Assembly: GCF_000972845.2 (NCBI RefSeq) | Contig: NC_040012.1 | Location: 13,786,056-13,850,055, forward strand | DNA: 64,000 nt | DNA from: Larimichthys crocea | Lineage: Eukaryota; Chordata; Actinopteri; Sciaenidae | Reading direction: 5' to 3' | Shown here: positions 14,401 to 26,959 of the stretch, in pieces | How positions within the stretch are numbered: position 1 is the stretch's first letter | How the letters are laid out: each line of letters begins with the position of its first letter | Made by a program: the position numbers and the translations under genes | The notes under the pieces: generated by a model | What the model was told of the DNA's origin: nothing | Databases searched by the model: none | What the model saw: the letters and a program-made list of their open reading frames with translations, nothing else

Positions 14401-17400
14401 TCAACAACACTGTTAACATGGTTACACAGACGACAAAGCAGTTCGCGTTTATCTTCATTATTTATTTAGTGAAAAGCCTATTGTCGGCCTCTATTGATCT
14501 CATCACTTAATCATGTGATATATCTCTTAATTCAAGGAGGGCTGGCTTTAAAATTCCTCAAATTTTTTACATCCCATGCTGCTGTCCTGTCCTTCTACAT
14601 GGTACGCACATAGAAGGGATATGTTGTCCCCTCTTAAAAGTAACTAAAAAAACATTTCACTGTATCTTTCAACATGTGACTGGTGATCAAGCTGTGGATA
14701 ATGTTGTGACTAACTTTCCACTCACCTGTGCGGGGATCGAGGATAGAAATATAGGGGAACTTGTTCAGCTTATAAAACTGGATGTATCTTTGTCCCTCTT
14801 CACTGTCATGATATACCTGTAATGGAAGAAAATGCATGATACAATACAGAAATTTAACGCACACTAGATACGCCTGAATTGAGTGACATGCATGTGGATA
14901 TTAGCATTATGAGACTTCAGGACAAAGTGGGATTTATTGTGCTGATTGCAAGACAGTAGAAGTAGGAGTAGGAGTGGGTACAGCAACATCATTGTTTGAA
15001 ACAACTGCTTTACCTCCAATTTTTGTTGCCGTACCATCTGTGGTTTCTATTTTTGCATCACTGACTAAATGAATCTCTCTTCCCATCGAATCAGTTTAGC
15101 AGCTGGACTCAGTTTGCAGGAACGTGAAAGCACCACGATCACGTGTGACTCTGGGATTTGAAACTGCGTACCTGCCAGAATATAAAATGTTCTCTGATGA
15201 TGGTCTTCACCGCGTCATTACTCCAAACATCCCTGTTCAGGCACTGGCAGGCAAAGTCCTGAACATTTTGAATGTTGATCATTAGCCACTTGTTCTCCAG
15301 TTGTCCACAGTCTTTTGCCTAAAAGTAAAATAAGAGGAAATAAGAGAAAAACACAGGAAACCAATCTGCATTAAGGGTAAACGATAAGATTGTTTGGTAC
15401 ATCTGGATGAAGAAGAGAAGTAAACACGTGTATCTTTATGAAAACAATAATAAGCATCTACATCACATGTGATTGCACATCCTGGTAGGTGTGCAGGTTT
15501 TCATTTTAAACACTGCACCAGTTAATTTTGTAGATGCTGTGAGTGTACACTCAACCCGAGTGGGAAAATTCATCATCACGAACGAAAACCTGTATGCCCC
15601 TGTGCTTTCATACATGACAAACCTGGTTTCCCACCTGTGATCGACACTGTCGCCATCTGAAATTTCACTGAAAGCTCACACAAATTGAATAAAGACGTGA
15701 GGTGTAAAGTGTCCGGTGAGTGACTCACCGTCTCAAAGCTGCCTTTGTGCATGAGCTCAATGGGAGGACGGAAAAGGTCTGCCAGGGTGCTCAGTTTCTT
15801 ATCCACTGTGCCACCATTGCGCAGCTCCTGTTCCTGGCGAACTAGGAAAAGAACATTCATAGTCGTTATAAGAGGTGAAGACGGTTAAGACGGAGAGAAA
15901 AGCGACAGATTATCTTGTTTGTTGCAATTACGCAGGATTAAGCTGTAAGCTTTAAGTGTGGAAAGCTTGACTTCACTCACTTGTTTCTGTTTGGAAGTCT
16001 CGGAAACCATCGAATATAGATCGAGCAGGTCTTCTTCGCTTTGGCACTGCACGTGTAACAGACACATCAGAAGTCACGTTTAGCAGATGAGTGAAAAAGC
16101 ACCGCCTGAATCAAAACTTTACTGCAACATCTGTGAGGTTGTATAAGAAAAGAAGCACCATCATACCTCCAAACAATGGTTCTGGTTCCACCAATATATC
16201 CTGCTTCTGGGGAATGGGTGCTCGTACCTCACTGAGACATAAGACAACATGTTCAGTATTATTCTAACATGCACAGCAGTCCAAATCACAGCGCTGCCCT
16301 AAACCCCAAACTTTCCTCGCAGCTCGCTGTTAACCACAACTCTAAACTAGGAAAGAAATTTAGGAGCAGTATTAAAAAAAGTGAATGTTTGAGATGCTAA
16401 AACATGACAGAACAGTTTTTGTGAACAAGTTTGTGAAGAAAAATATCATCTTACTCTGAAGGGGGAGCTCTGCTGCTTGAAGCTGCTGAACTGGAGCTGG
16501 TGCTGGGCTCCTCTGCGATCCCGCCTCCGTCCAGAAACATGGTCACTGCCATCTCCAGGTTGTTGTTGCATGCTTCCAACATATGTTTTCCTACACTCTC
16601 CGTGGCCCCTACAAGAGTGTTACACAGAAGCGTGATTAAACAACTGTAATGCACATGTGTGAAAACACAAAGCTTCCTTGTAATTCACAGAAAAACAAAT
16701 CTATGATGGAAAGCTGTCTCTCATCAGTCACATAAAACATTTTTAAAAAACCAGAATGATTTCTGCATGTTGTAGCTCATTTACTACACATCATGCATCC
16801 ATGATGTTACTTTCTTTTTTGCACGAGAGTGCCCCTGAGTTTAATTAATCTTACTATGTTGTTGTGTTGTGACAAAATACTGGATTTATGGGGTGAATAG
16901 ACACTTGAGGGTTTAAAAAGTGATGCATTGGGCCATATTTGTTTCAAGAAATATTCAATAAAGATCCTATGAACTGGTTTGTGACCAAGAATTGTGACCG
17001 AGCTATATTTGGATATAAAAACTCACTTGTCGGTGCTCTCTGGGGAATAAACTCTGTAAATGGGGGACAGTGTTTTTTTGTTTTTTTAAATAACCACAGT
17101 GTATCTTTGTCATTTTTTGTTGTTACTTGTGCATTACATGTGCCAACATGTACAGCAATGACGCTGCATCATGCCAACATCTGTAACATAGTACACGTGT
17201 ATTCTTTTAAAGTACCATACAACTTTACACATGTTGCAACCCGTTTACTACACATCATGTATACACACTTAAACCTGCTTTTATTGTTTGATTCATTTCT
17301 CACTACTTTTCATTCATTTGCACCCAATTAAAGCAGACTTGTCAGATACATAAGTCCATGTGAACTTAGTGTTTGATCAGAATTATATCCTCATTTTTGT

Positions 17401-18514
17401 GTAAGTTTCTAAAACATGTGATCCTATGAACAATGTAACTTAAAATCATTCACAAATATGGGTTGGCACTTATTCTAAAAAAAAAAAAAAGTGTGCAAGT
17501 TGAGCTGAAATGAATGAAACTGCCTCAAAGTTACTTTAGGAAATAAATACATGCGGTTTTATGTAATAATTGTTTGCATTTGGGAACATAGTAGGTAGTA
17601 GCTCACGTATGCTACGTGATTTGTAGTTGAAACATGCAAAACAAAAACACCAGAGTTGTTCTTAAACGTGTTAAGGTTATAACTCGCAGCGATGCGTTAA
17701 AGTATAAAGATGTTTTAAATGTGAAAAAAGACAAACCGAGGGTTAACTTTGCTCTTTTTTTTTTAAAGTGTAGCAGCGTCGTTTGGCTACAACGATCTTT
17801 CCGTGCGTACTGCGCATGTCCGTTTCACTTTCCAAGTCTAGCAGCAGCCCCCGAACTGAGTCTCCTGTTTTTTTGTTTTTTTTTTGAACCCGTTAAATAA
17901 CTTAAAACCTTAAAAAACACTGCCCGTCGTTTCCAAAAGCACACACACAAACTACCGAGGACTCGTCGGCGACAGACAGTGCTCCTCTCGGTGTTGTTAA
18001 CATCACAGCGAGAGTGGAGATGACAGTAGCACACACGGAGCCTGGCTGGTGATGAAGAAGGGAAATGTTGTACGTCCATTCCTCATTATCAGACAACATG
18101 CAGGGCAGAGAGGGAGCAGAAAATCAGCTCTCGGCAAGCGAGGTGGTGTTTGCAACGAGCACCGCAAAGAAAATCAGATATTTTTTAAGTAGTTGTGACA
18201 GATTATATCCGAAGCTGGCGGTTTTTATTGTCCCTTTTCGGAGTCTTTCACTTGAGTTTATCAGATAACTGGCTGTGGTTTTTCCCTCTGCAAAGCATTG
18301 ACAGCGTAGGGGCCAGAGCAGCACTTAACATCCGTTTTCTTGTCTGCGCACTCATTTCGTGTTTTGTTGGAGAAGGGAGCTATTCCTGTTGGATAACCCA
18401 AACATACTTAATAGATCAAACGTGAATTAAAATGCTATTTTTACCTGTTATTGCTGTGAATTGTTGTATTAACCCATTCACCCCCGGAGCTGAGGTGTCT
18501 CCGAGCGCCGCCAT
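11450..18514 (-). CDS. ubxn7: UBX domain-containing protein 7
   Basis: UBXN7 is an adaptor linking the p97/VCP ATPase to ubiquitylated substrates and cullin-RING ligases. Eleven coding exons: 18445-18514, 16455-16608, 16167-16231, 15981-16046, 15729-15841, 15172-15318, 14726-14816, 14183-14313, 13356-13860, 12519-12598 and 11450-11611. They total 1584 nt, 527 aa plus stop (human 489 aa). Domains in order: N-terminal UBA (LIQQFTAITG to LEACNNNLEMAVTMFLDGG), a basic segment PKRRRPARSIFDGF, a UAS thioredoxin-like domain (ELRNGGTVDKKLSTLADLF through FYKLNKFPYISILDPRTG), a UIM-like DSQLEAAIRASLQET, an acidic and low-complexity linker that is longer than in human, and a C-terminal UBX domain (LMLRYPDGQREQI to CPQETVFVQERN). 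The start codon sits in a YY1/TISU-like motif. All splice sites are GT-AG. Confidence 0.95.
11750..12010. repeat. Interspersed teleost repeat in ubxn7 intron 10
   Basis: It contains TTATATAGCCCCTTTCTAG, a GACCACTCGGAGCACTTTA block and CATTCACCCACTCACCC, a combination I recognise as a frequent teleost interspersed sequence, probably a LINE or SINE 3' part. It lies inside the intron between the last two ubxn7 exons. The family is not certain. Confidence 0.55.
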
Positions 18515-18517
18515 CTT
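18507..18517 (-). promoter_or_regulatory. YY1 / TISU-like element over the ubxn7 start codon
   Basis: On the minus strand the sequence is AAGATGGCGGC, which contains the ubxn7 ATG at 18514. This is the YY1 core AANATGGCGGC. It matches the TISU consensus SAASATGGCGGC at all but the first base, which is T. TISU elements drive transcription and cap-proximal initiation from very short 5' UTRs. Confidence 0.65.
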
Positions 18518-18544
18518 ACCGCCACAAACAACAACATAAATGTG

Positions 18545-18555
18545 GCGCATGCGCA
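18545..18555. promoter_or_regulatory. NRF1-like site upstream of ubxn7
   Basis: The palindromic GCGCATGCGCA matches the NRF1 consensus YGCGCAYGCGCR apart from its first base. It lies about 30 bases upstream of the ubxn7 start codon in a short GC-rich, TATA-less promoter. Confidence 0.6.
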
Positions 18556-18620
18556 GCGCCGTCCTTTTCCCCCCTTCCCTGGCGCGGCGCGAGCCCCATG
18601 CGTCACCAAATGAATCGTGT

Positions 18621-18640
18621 TGCATTGTGGGTTATGTAGT
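18621..18640 (-). promoter_or_regulatory. ZNF143/Staf-like site upstream of ubxn7
   Basis: On the minus strand this reads ACTACATAACCCACAATGCA, close to the ZNF143 consensus ACTACAANNCCCANNATGC. Together with the NRF1-like and YY1-like sites it forms a typical housekeeping promoter about 110 bp upstream of the ATG. Confidence 0.55.
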
Positions 18641-18825
18641 ACAGTAAACACAAATATTATAATTCATTCAAGAATGTGAGTATTTCATAGTTTTTAATGC
18701 AGTTTCAGACAAAAATCAAACCTTTTTGTATAGCACATTTCATACAGTTAGTTTAGTTCAAAGTGCTTCATAGATAACTGAAAAGCTGATAAGAGTGAAA
18801 TAAAAACAGACACAACGCCTGTAGG

Positions 18826-19290
18826 TTTCATTAGATTAGATTAGATTAGATTACATATACTTTATTCATCCCACCACGGGGAAATTTACTTGTTACAGCA
18901 GCAGAGGAAAGTGTAGCATACACTACAGAAGTAGAAAAAAATAGAAAAGGCAAAAAAACAACACAATAAACAGACAGAAATTTCTATAACCTACACAATA
19001 AACACGAAAAACAATCAACCTTCAAAACAGTACTGAGGATAAAAGTGGCATGATATATAAAAAGAGTATTTTAATGTAAAGTGTGTAAGAAATATTGCAA
19101 AAAAAGTGACCATGATACAAATAATAATATTATTGCAAGAGTAGTGACCATAATATAAATAATATTACAAAAGTAAGTGACCATGATATAAATAATAACT
19201 GCAAGGTATGAATGAAATAAAATCGAAAAAAATGCAATGAGGCATAAACAGGAGACTACAACATGATCAGGTGGTGCAGGTGCTGTTAAG
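18826..19290 (-). repeat. LINE 3' tail with (GATTA)n end
   Basis: The segment starts with tandem TTAGA/GATTA units, followed by ACTTTATTCATCCCACCACGG and GGAAATTTAC. Read on the minus strand this is the usual fish LINE 3' end: GTAAATTTCCCC, a GGGATGAATAAAG signal, then short tandem repeats. The A-rich part up to about 19290 includes diverged tandem blocks around AGTGACCATGATA. No coding sequence is retained. Confidence 0.55.
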
Positions 19291-19950
19291 TCTGATTATT
19301 CCTTCAGTTTTTAAATAATTTTACACTAAACGTTATTTTTTATATAAACCATTTTATTGCTATTGGTGTCTGTGCAGTGTAATTCAATAATAAAACAGCA
19401 TTTAGGTTCCTTTAAGATTTCACATTAAATTTGCCTATGAAAGGGGAAATTCAGACTCTATGTGTCACGTGTCATTAATTCAGATAGATAAATTCATATA
19501 AGTTTTTTTGTTTTTTTCACATGCAGTGTTTTATCAGTACGAAAATGGGTGACATATTTGATGTGATGTTGAATCTTGTAAACAGTGGGTTTAAATTAGT
19601 TCCTATGTAGTAAAAAAATAATTACATTTAAATAAAACCTGGCTTTTATATAAAATGCCTCATCATTTACTGCCAAGCTTTTAAGTCTTGATCAACCTCT
19701 CATATACATTTTCGTGTTTATTCACCAAATAGATTTTAATTTACTTTCAACATCTTATAGATTTTATAGGTGCAGTTTTTATGTCATGCTGAATTGCCAA
19801 TTGTTCTAAAATTGTTCTGCAAACATTTTAAAACTTTGTCTTTTTTCTTCTTATTGGCTTGTATGTATCATAACATTTTATAATTGTATGGCCACATTTT
19901 ATTTATATAATATCTGTTTTACAAGATTCAATTCAGCGTTGTCTAGTTCT

Positions 19951-20032
19951 GTTTTTTTTTTTTTTTTTTTTTTTTTGCTCTGTAAAGCACTTTGGGCTGC
20001 ATGTTTGAATGCAGGTTACAATACAAATAAAT
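19951..20032 (+). repeat. L2-type LINE 3' tail
   Basis: A long T tract is followed by CTCTGTAAAGCACTTTGGGC and ends ACAATACAAATAAATA, the signature of L2-family 3' ends. Only the tail is present. Confidence 0.55.
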
Positions 20033-22501
20033 ACTTTAAGAGTTTAAGATTGAATTTAGTTGTTGATCATTCTAGAAAAATGTCACATTCATTCATGAAG
20101 TGGCGCCTTAATTAACAACATAAAGAACAAAAAGGCTAAGAAGACTTTAAATAATTTGAAAGAATTTGAAATTATATTGAAATTACTATTCACTCCTCTG
20201 GCCTTTATAAAGTCTTCTACTATTTTTGAGTCACTGTTGTTGTACATCTTTGTTGTAAATAAAGAAAGTTAAAATAAAAGATTACATTACAAGATCAGAT
20301 TACAGTTTGGCTATTCTGTTCCAAAATTGTACTGGATCAGTTATGACAAATATTATATCTAATGAATTAAGACTACATAGACTTGCTGTGTAAGTAGTGT
20401 CATTTTATTATTTGCATAATACATTCAGTTTGAAAACAGCTTCAACCAAGCCTGAAACCTGAAGAATCAGTTCTAACAACAACAAGCTACAAGCAATTTG
20501 AATAATTGCTCATCCAGTGACCATTTAAGGCCAAATCAAGCTCTTAATTACAATATCTCACACAAATCTGTTGTGCTGCCTGACATAAACAAGGGAAAAA
20601 AAGAAAAGAAAAAGAAAAGGTATTTCACTTTACAAAGGGAAGGTGATGATGGCACTGACTTTCTACATTGTGATATGTCCAAACTATATTTACAAATGCA
20701 CAAAGTGGCACTTCTAATCCCACTGGCCAACTTCATATAAAATAAGATTATAATCAAGTTTTGTTGATAGTCGATTTGGGCTCCTAAATGTTTGACAGCA
20801 GTGATTTGGTCAAGATCACTAACCATAAAGAATTTGATTTAAAAGGTTCATTTGAAAAAAAATTGATAGACATCTATAATACAAATCAGCATATTAAGCT
20901 GTTGTTTTGTTGCCTACAAAGGGAGATTCAGTACTAACTAGACTGCTTTAACAGTTAACTATAGACCCAGATGAAAGGAATTAGGCGATAATGTCTCTTA
21001 TGTTGCACAGAAAGCACTTAAAGTTTAGCTTTCTCCATGTAAACCCAGCGAAGTGCTGAAATCGGATGCATCTGTACCATGTCCACACGTGACCTTTCAG
21101 CCCTGAGGTGGGGAATTATTTTCATATAAAAGACATATCACTTTTTGATTGTAACAGGGAGTAAATCAAGTGCACTCAAGCATTATATACAGGGAACTAT
21201 AAGAATAGGTCACTTAGTTTTGGTTGAAGGTGGTCATCATGAATATTTATTTTTAAGCAATACTAAAGGCCAAATGAGAATATTGCAAAATGTGTCACTG
21301 TGGTGTCTTTACATAATCCTTATCAATTTTGAACCTCAAAATGTTTTTAAAAAAAACTGCGTAAAGTAATTTATCTTACATTAGTTAACAACACTTGTGA
21401 GACCAGTCCTGCCATTATTAAGTAAATTTACTTTAAAAAAAAAAAAAACAATCTACATTTTACTGTTTTACATTTTACTGAACAAGTCAAGGGAGAACTA
21501 AAAGGCTGTGATTAGTGATGTGTTCAAGATACAAACAGAAAAGAAAGGAGAGGGGATTGATGTTTATAAATCATATTTATGGACACGTGAGCTTTATTTT
21601 ACCGCAGAGGTCACTCTTATTAATCCGAAAATGGGTCTATGAGATCTAAAATATCTAGACAAGGAATACACAAGGCTGCTTGACATCAAAACGTGCCCTT
21701 CATCAGTAATGATACCAGTTTATTAACACGAGTCATGAGTTTCTGAGGTTTTCCTTAAAAAGAGTTCAAATCTGCCACTTTACTGGACTATCTAAATCTG
21801 CACGGCATCACTATGGCACATTAATTTGAGATGTTTCTGTGACTGTAGAGCCTGGACGGTTTTGTAGCGTGTTGGAACCAAAGGAGACGATAAGAAGTAT
21901 TCTGATAATTAAAATATGTAAATTATATTTTATTATGGACCTTCCCTTTAAAATTGCTGTTATTTTAGCCACTGAGTAGTGTGTCTTGAAAGAACAGTCT
22001 CATCTTGTCCAACCAAAAGGAATAAACTCATACCAAAATCCTTCAAATAGTACGAATGCCAGCCTTTCCTCGTGTGTGATAGCAGTGCAACTTCAACAGC
22101 GTGATAAATAATCATTTTCCTGATGGGGTACGGCATGATGGAGGAAAGAAGAAGGTCTCCATACTGTATCCCTCATGCAAAACAATAAAAGAAGTGCAGA
22201 GGAGAGGTGAAGAAATGGGTGCAGGGTACTTTTAGGGGAATTCATTTTCACAGTTCAGATCCAGCGTCATAAATAAATAAGCTTCCCGTACAATAGCATA
22301 GATCAAAGTGTGAATGAGTGCATACATGCATACATGTATGTCGAGTGAGCCATGGGTGAATTTAATGTTGGAATGTATATCTGTGTATGGAGTGACTATA
22401 TGAGGCCAGCGTGTTTTGAAATGAAGTTTGTTCTGTAGGTAGGGCAGGCAGGGCGGTGAGGGCGAACACTGAAGTTGGCAGGTGAACTGCAGGACTGCAG
22501 C

Positions 22502-25500
22502 TTAGAAGCGGATGAAGGTTGCGTCGATCTGGCGTACACTGGGCAGAGCCAGCATGATCTTTCGCCGGTACTGCGGGTCCTTCTGTAGAGGGTTTCTTTC
22601 GAGATAGACCGTCTCCAGAGACTTGGCATTCTTCAACTCATCGAGATCTGACCAGTTATCTATCTGATTATCGTTCATCTGGGAAGAGATAGAAAAAATG
22701 TCGCAGTGTTTAAAAAGTTGTTACATCTCTCTACATTTTTTCTGTTATATTTATATAGTTATTTTTTAATGATATTTCTAACACCAAAATTACAATTCTA
22801 CTTGCTTATGTTCATCTTCTTTTGTTATTATTTGATACACGCTTTAGTTTTAGTTTGTTTCCCATGCCAATAAAGCTTCTCTGATTTGAATTGAAAAACA
22901 ACACAGCTGATACGATACTTGTGACATACATTATGGAAGATGTGGAGACCATTCAAACAGTAATTGTTGTTTACTTGGTCAATAAGAAAACAATCAAGAG
23001 ATCAGTAATAATTCTACATAATAATAAACATAATACCGAACTTTAAGTCACTGAGCATTCATTAGGAGTATATAATCATTTCATTAAATGGTTTATGACA
23101 CACTATAATGTAGTTGTTTGCAGTAATGTAGTCCTTTTCTTTTCCATTTCTTGACTGTTGTTATGACCTGTGCCTCTGGAGTCTTTGCTGATGCACTATG
23201 GGCTTTCAAAAAGGCAGAAAATTGTAATTTCTGCCAAAACAGGGCTCCAGAGCGCTGTGTAAACAGCAACAGAGTTCATAAATAGGACTGTCAACAGGAA
23301 ACTGGATTTCTTTTTAAAATCAGCACTCTCACTTAGACCTGTTCTTCATGACATGATTGTTTAGATATCAAATTACATTTATTTTTGACTATTTAGTATT
23401 TCATTCATCAACCAATAAGATATCCTTAATTAGTCATATGTCACTGCAGGACAAGCACAGGCATAATTAATAATTTAATAATGGTTGGACCAGATCCAGA
23501 GCTCTGTTATTGTGCATGCTGGCTTTTGGCTCACTGAGACGTGCTTTTCCTGCTACGTCAAAGCTAAGTCAAAACATCGGATATGAAAAGATGCATTATT
23601 TCAGCTCTAGGTGGTCTGTAACAAAACATTTAATAAAATACCATGATATTATTCATATTCTGATTTAACATCACAAATGATCCGTACCCAGAACTCCTGC
23701 AGGTCTGTCAGATGGCTGATGTTTTCAATTTTCTTTATTCGATTGGCTGCGATGTCCAGCGTTGTGAGCTTTTTCTGTGAGAGAAAAATAAAGTGTTTGA
23801 ATGCATAGCAAAAACTTTGTTGTTGTCGTCTGAACAGTTTGGCATTCAGTTCTTTCAGAAATAACTCACATTGTTTTCCAATCCCTCGATGACCTCAATG
23901 CCATTGTGGCTCAGGTAGAGCTCTCTCAGGCTGAGAAGGTTCTGTAGACCCTCAATTTTAGTAATCCGGTTACTCTGCAAATAAATGTTCACAATGTTAT
24001 CGACCTGCCGTTTCAAGAATACACACTAATACTCATGCAGATCTTGAAGAGAATGTGTGTGAGGCTACCTGAATGCTTAAAACAGTCAGGTTGTGTAAAC
24101 CTTCCAGATTCTGAAGCTTTGTTATTTTATTGGTGCCAAGAAACAAACTTTGCAAAGAAGAAAGTGTATCCAGGTTCTCTATGACCTAGGAAGAAACCAA
24201 AAGACATGAGCATGACAGGATGATTTCACCAATGTTCCATTCATTTTGACAAACCGTGTTTCTATATTTTTAATTGTCTAAGTCATACCCGGATGCGATT
24301 GGAGCCCAGCTCCAGCATCTCCACGCCCGTCAAGTGCTCCAGGTTGGCAATGCTGCTAATTTTGTTGTGAAGCAGAAAAAGTTTCTTCACTTGAGTCAAC
24401 TGCTCCAAGCCCTCCACCCTCCTCAGAATGTTGAAGGACACGTCGAGCTGCCTGTGGACCAGTCAAAGAAACCAACAATCACTTGATAGTCGTGTACGGA
24501 AGTTGGATTTATTGATAATAATGAGAGACAAAGCCCAGGGTTTTCTTCAGACTTACTCCAGCTCTGTGAGGTGGTGCAGGTTCTCCAGTTTGCGGATCTG
24601 ATTGTCGTAGAGATCAAGTTCCCGCAGTGAGGTCAAGCTGTCAAGGTTTTCTATCTTTTTAATGAGATTCTGTCGTAAGGAGAGTGTCTGTAGAGAGAGA
24701 TGAAAACAAAATGAACAGATATCGTCAAAAGCTGTATTTTAATACTGACCATAAATCCTTCACATTTCAGATATGGTTATCTAAAAAAATATATAACAAA
24801 TTGTGTTTACTTTTCTTGTAAAAGTTTAAAAGGAATGACCCCAGATTGAGCATAACAGGCTGCTACTACTGGTAACTTACTTTAGCCTTCTGTAGCACCT
24901 CCAATCCTTCAATTTTTCCAATACGACAATGAACAAGATCAACATCCTAGAAAGAAAAACAGGCAGCTTAGGATGACATACTGTCTACAAGTAACAGAAA
25001 TCGTCATTAGGCTTTATTGTGTCATGTACACACAAGTGCCCAGCCCACACATTGACTTAATACACACCAGACAACACTGAAGAATATATATATATTTTTT
25101 TAAAGATTATTTTTTTGACAGGGAATGACATGCTGGAAAGAGCCACAGGTCGGATTCGAACCCTGGGCTTCCACAGCGAGGACTCAGCCTTCACACGAAG
25201 AACTTGACATTAATTTTTTAAACAAATAAAGAACTTTGTGTCACCTTCCACTCCAAAATCTACCACATAAAAGTTAAGAAAGCAGTGATTAAACACGAAT
25301 AAATGCTAAAAAAGCATTAAAAATTTTGTGACAGTAGCCAAAGACAAACAGAGGTTAAGTTTCTAGGCCGTCCTCTAACCTCTTCCTCTGGGTCCAAGGT
25401 TATGGTGTCCATGTCAACAGGAGACTCTTCTTTACCTTTAATGAAAGCGAGAGTAAATCAGATACGACCATGACACAGAGGTTGAGGAATTATAACACGA

Positions 25501-26421
25501 TTTTAAAAAAATGCCTCCAGGTTGTCGTGCAGACAGACGAATTGCTCTGTGTCACACTGCTGATTAATTAATTCATGTTGAATCGATGATGATGATTTAC
25601 TTGTGCTTGTGGGCTGATTGGGGTCCACGTCGCCATTGATACTCCTCCTCCTGGTCTCATCATCACCAGACTCCTCAGACTCACCCCTTCGGTCCACTGC
25701 AGTCAGCAGCAGACAAAAGAGAGAAGAAGAAGAAGAAGAAGAGGAGATGCTTAATTTCACCATGAGGCTGCAGAGTTGTTGTCAGTGGCACATTTAGCTG
25801 ATGCACGTGTAATATGATGCGACGGGACTACAGCAGGCCCAGCTCCACCTTCATGTTCATGTTCATGAGGAGTCAGGGTGGATGTCATGTGGAGCATCCT
25901 GCACACGACTGTGAACTGTGACACTACACTACACACACCGCAGCTTTCAACACCGTTGTTGTATTTCTCATCTTACCAGGTGGCAGCCAGCTCATGAGCT
26001 AAGGTTAGCTTTCTGACATTAACACACAGGCTAACGCTGCCTAGCTCATTGGAGCACAGCAGGCGCGTTTACGAGCTACATTTGGTGTCGCGTTATACGG
26101 GCACATCATTTATATTGAACATAAAACCCAGTGTCAGTCCTTTAGGCGGCTAGAGAGGCTGAAACGAGCTGTGGCTGAGCGGGGCAGCATGAGTTGACTG
26201 AATAAGGTCAGCTAACGAGGATTGTTGTTAGCCTGTTAGCACAGATGAAGGTCTGGTCAGGAGGACAAACAAACCGGATGTGCTCATGGAAAAAACAAAA
26301 CAGACACGTTTCTCTGGGTTAACGCCAGTTCTCCCAGCTAATACAATCCCAGCTCGGCTTCGTCTTCACACATTTACTCACCTTCCATTTCTTGGAGCTC
26401 TCCAACAGACCGGGAAGCCAT
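22502..26421 (-). CDS. ppp1r7: Protein phosphatase 1 regulatory subunit 7 (SDS22)
   Basis: PPP1R7/SDS22 is a leucine-rich-repeat protein that binds the PP1 catalytic subunit and controls its maturation and mitotic activity. Ten coding exons: 26382-26421, 25601-25696, 25380-25435, 24881-24946, 24557-24687, 24289-24451, 24069-24185, 23870-23974, 23688-23774 and 22502-22678. They total 1038 nt, 345 aa (human 360). After an acidic N-terminus (RGESEESGDDETRRR; PVDMDTITLDPEEED) come about eleven 22-residue SDS22-type LRRs, for example IENLDSLTSLRELDLYDNQI, IEGLQNLLSLRELYLSHNGI and IENISHLTDLQEFWMNDNQI. The LRR cap ends NPLQKDPQYRRKIMLALPSV and the C-terminus is IDATFIRF, nearly identical to human. 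All introns are GT-AG and most lie between repeats. Confidence 0.97.
25085..25192 (-). repeat. tRNA-derived SINE fragment
   Basis: On the minus strand it reads AGGGTTCGAATCCGACCTG, a good Pol III B box (GGTTCGAATCC), followed by TGGCTCTTTCCAGCATGTCA, a head I recognise from teleost tRNA-related SINEs. The tail toward 25085 is A/T rich. It lies in ppp1r7 intron 3 and the A-box half is degraded. Confidence 0.55.
25723..25743. repeat. (GAA)n microsatellite
   Basis: A short run of about seven GAA units, lying in ppp1r7 intron 1 just upstream of the exon 2 acceptor. On the transcribed strand it is a pyrimidine-rich (TTC)n tract close to the 3' splice site and may add to the polypyrimidine tract. 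Confidence 0.8.
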
Positions 26422-26959
26422 GTTTCCTGTAAACAGTCCTGACAACCGCTCAGCCAATCCGCTGCAGGCTCGTTGCTGCGCGCGGACACCAGGGGGCGCT
26501 GCAGCCTCGCGCTAAAAGCTTGTACACATTGTGTATTTAACCCTAAAACACCAACGTTCAAATTAGTAACACCATCACTAACCAGTAATTGTAGTACTCT
26601 AGTACTTTAATTTCCCAATATACAATATCACATAAAATGTAAAAAGGCAGCAAAATTCTTGAAAAATCAGGTAATTTCCTAATAAAAAATAATAATAGTA
26701 CTGGGCACAGTCTTTCTGCATCAACTTGTAGATAGACAAAAAATGCCACTCACTATCACTAATGTTGGGTGAAAATCATGCCTTTTTGAAAAAAAAAAAA
26801 AACAGATGGGAGGAGGGAAACAAACATACCATTAATGACATCAGTGAGCAGCCTGAAGCTACCCAAGGACCCATGCAACTCAGACAACACAATGAAAATT
26901 ACATGACAAGAATTGTGTGGGTGAAAGTCACCCTAGTGTTCTAGGGTTAATGTACCATT

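Larger units (their letters stand above)
18641..22501. other. Intergenic between ubxn7 and ppp1r7 (repeats, ppp1r7 3' UTR)
   Basis: No coding exon is recognised. The interval holds a LINE 3' tail in minus orientation (18826-19290), a poly-T tract at 19951-19976 joined to an L2-type tail, and A/T-rich DNA. The part next to 22502 should be the ppp1r7 3' UTR, whose end I cannot fix. Confidence 0.55.

Noticed and set aside
15885..16067. Reading frame CQSEEDLLDLYSMVSETS as a ubxn7 exon
   Set aside because: The other frame of the same splice-bounded exon gives PKRRRPARSIFDGFRDFQTE, which matches UBXN7 and keeps the phase.
17634..17900. Plus-strand 88-codon frame in ubxn7 intron 1
   Set aside because: It is low-complexity, ends in a poly-T-derived phenylalanine run and has no recognisable domain.
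25146..25166. tRNA gene suggested by a B-box sequence
   Set aside because: No A box or cloverleaf can be formed around it; it is the degraded head of a tRNA-derived SINE.
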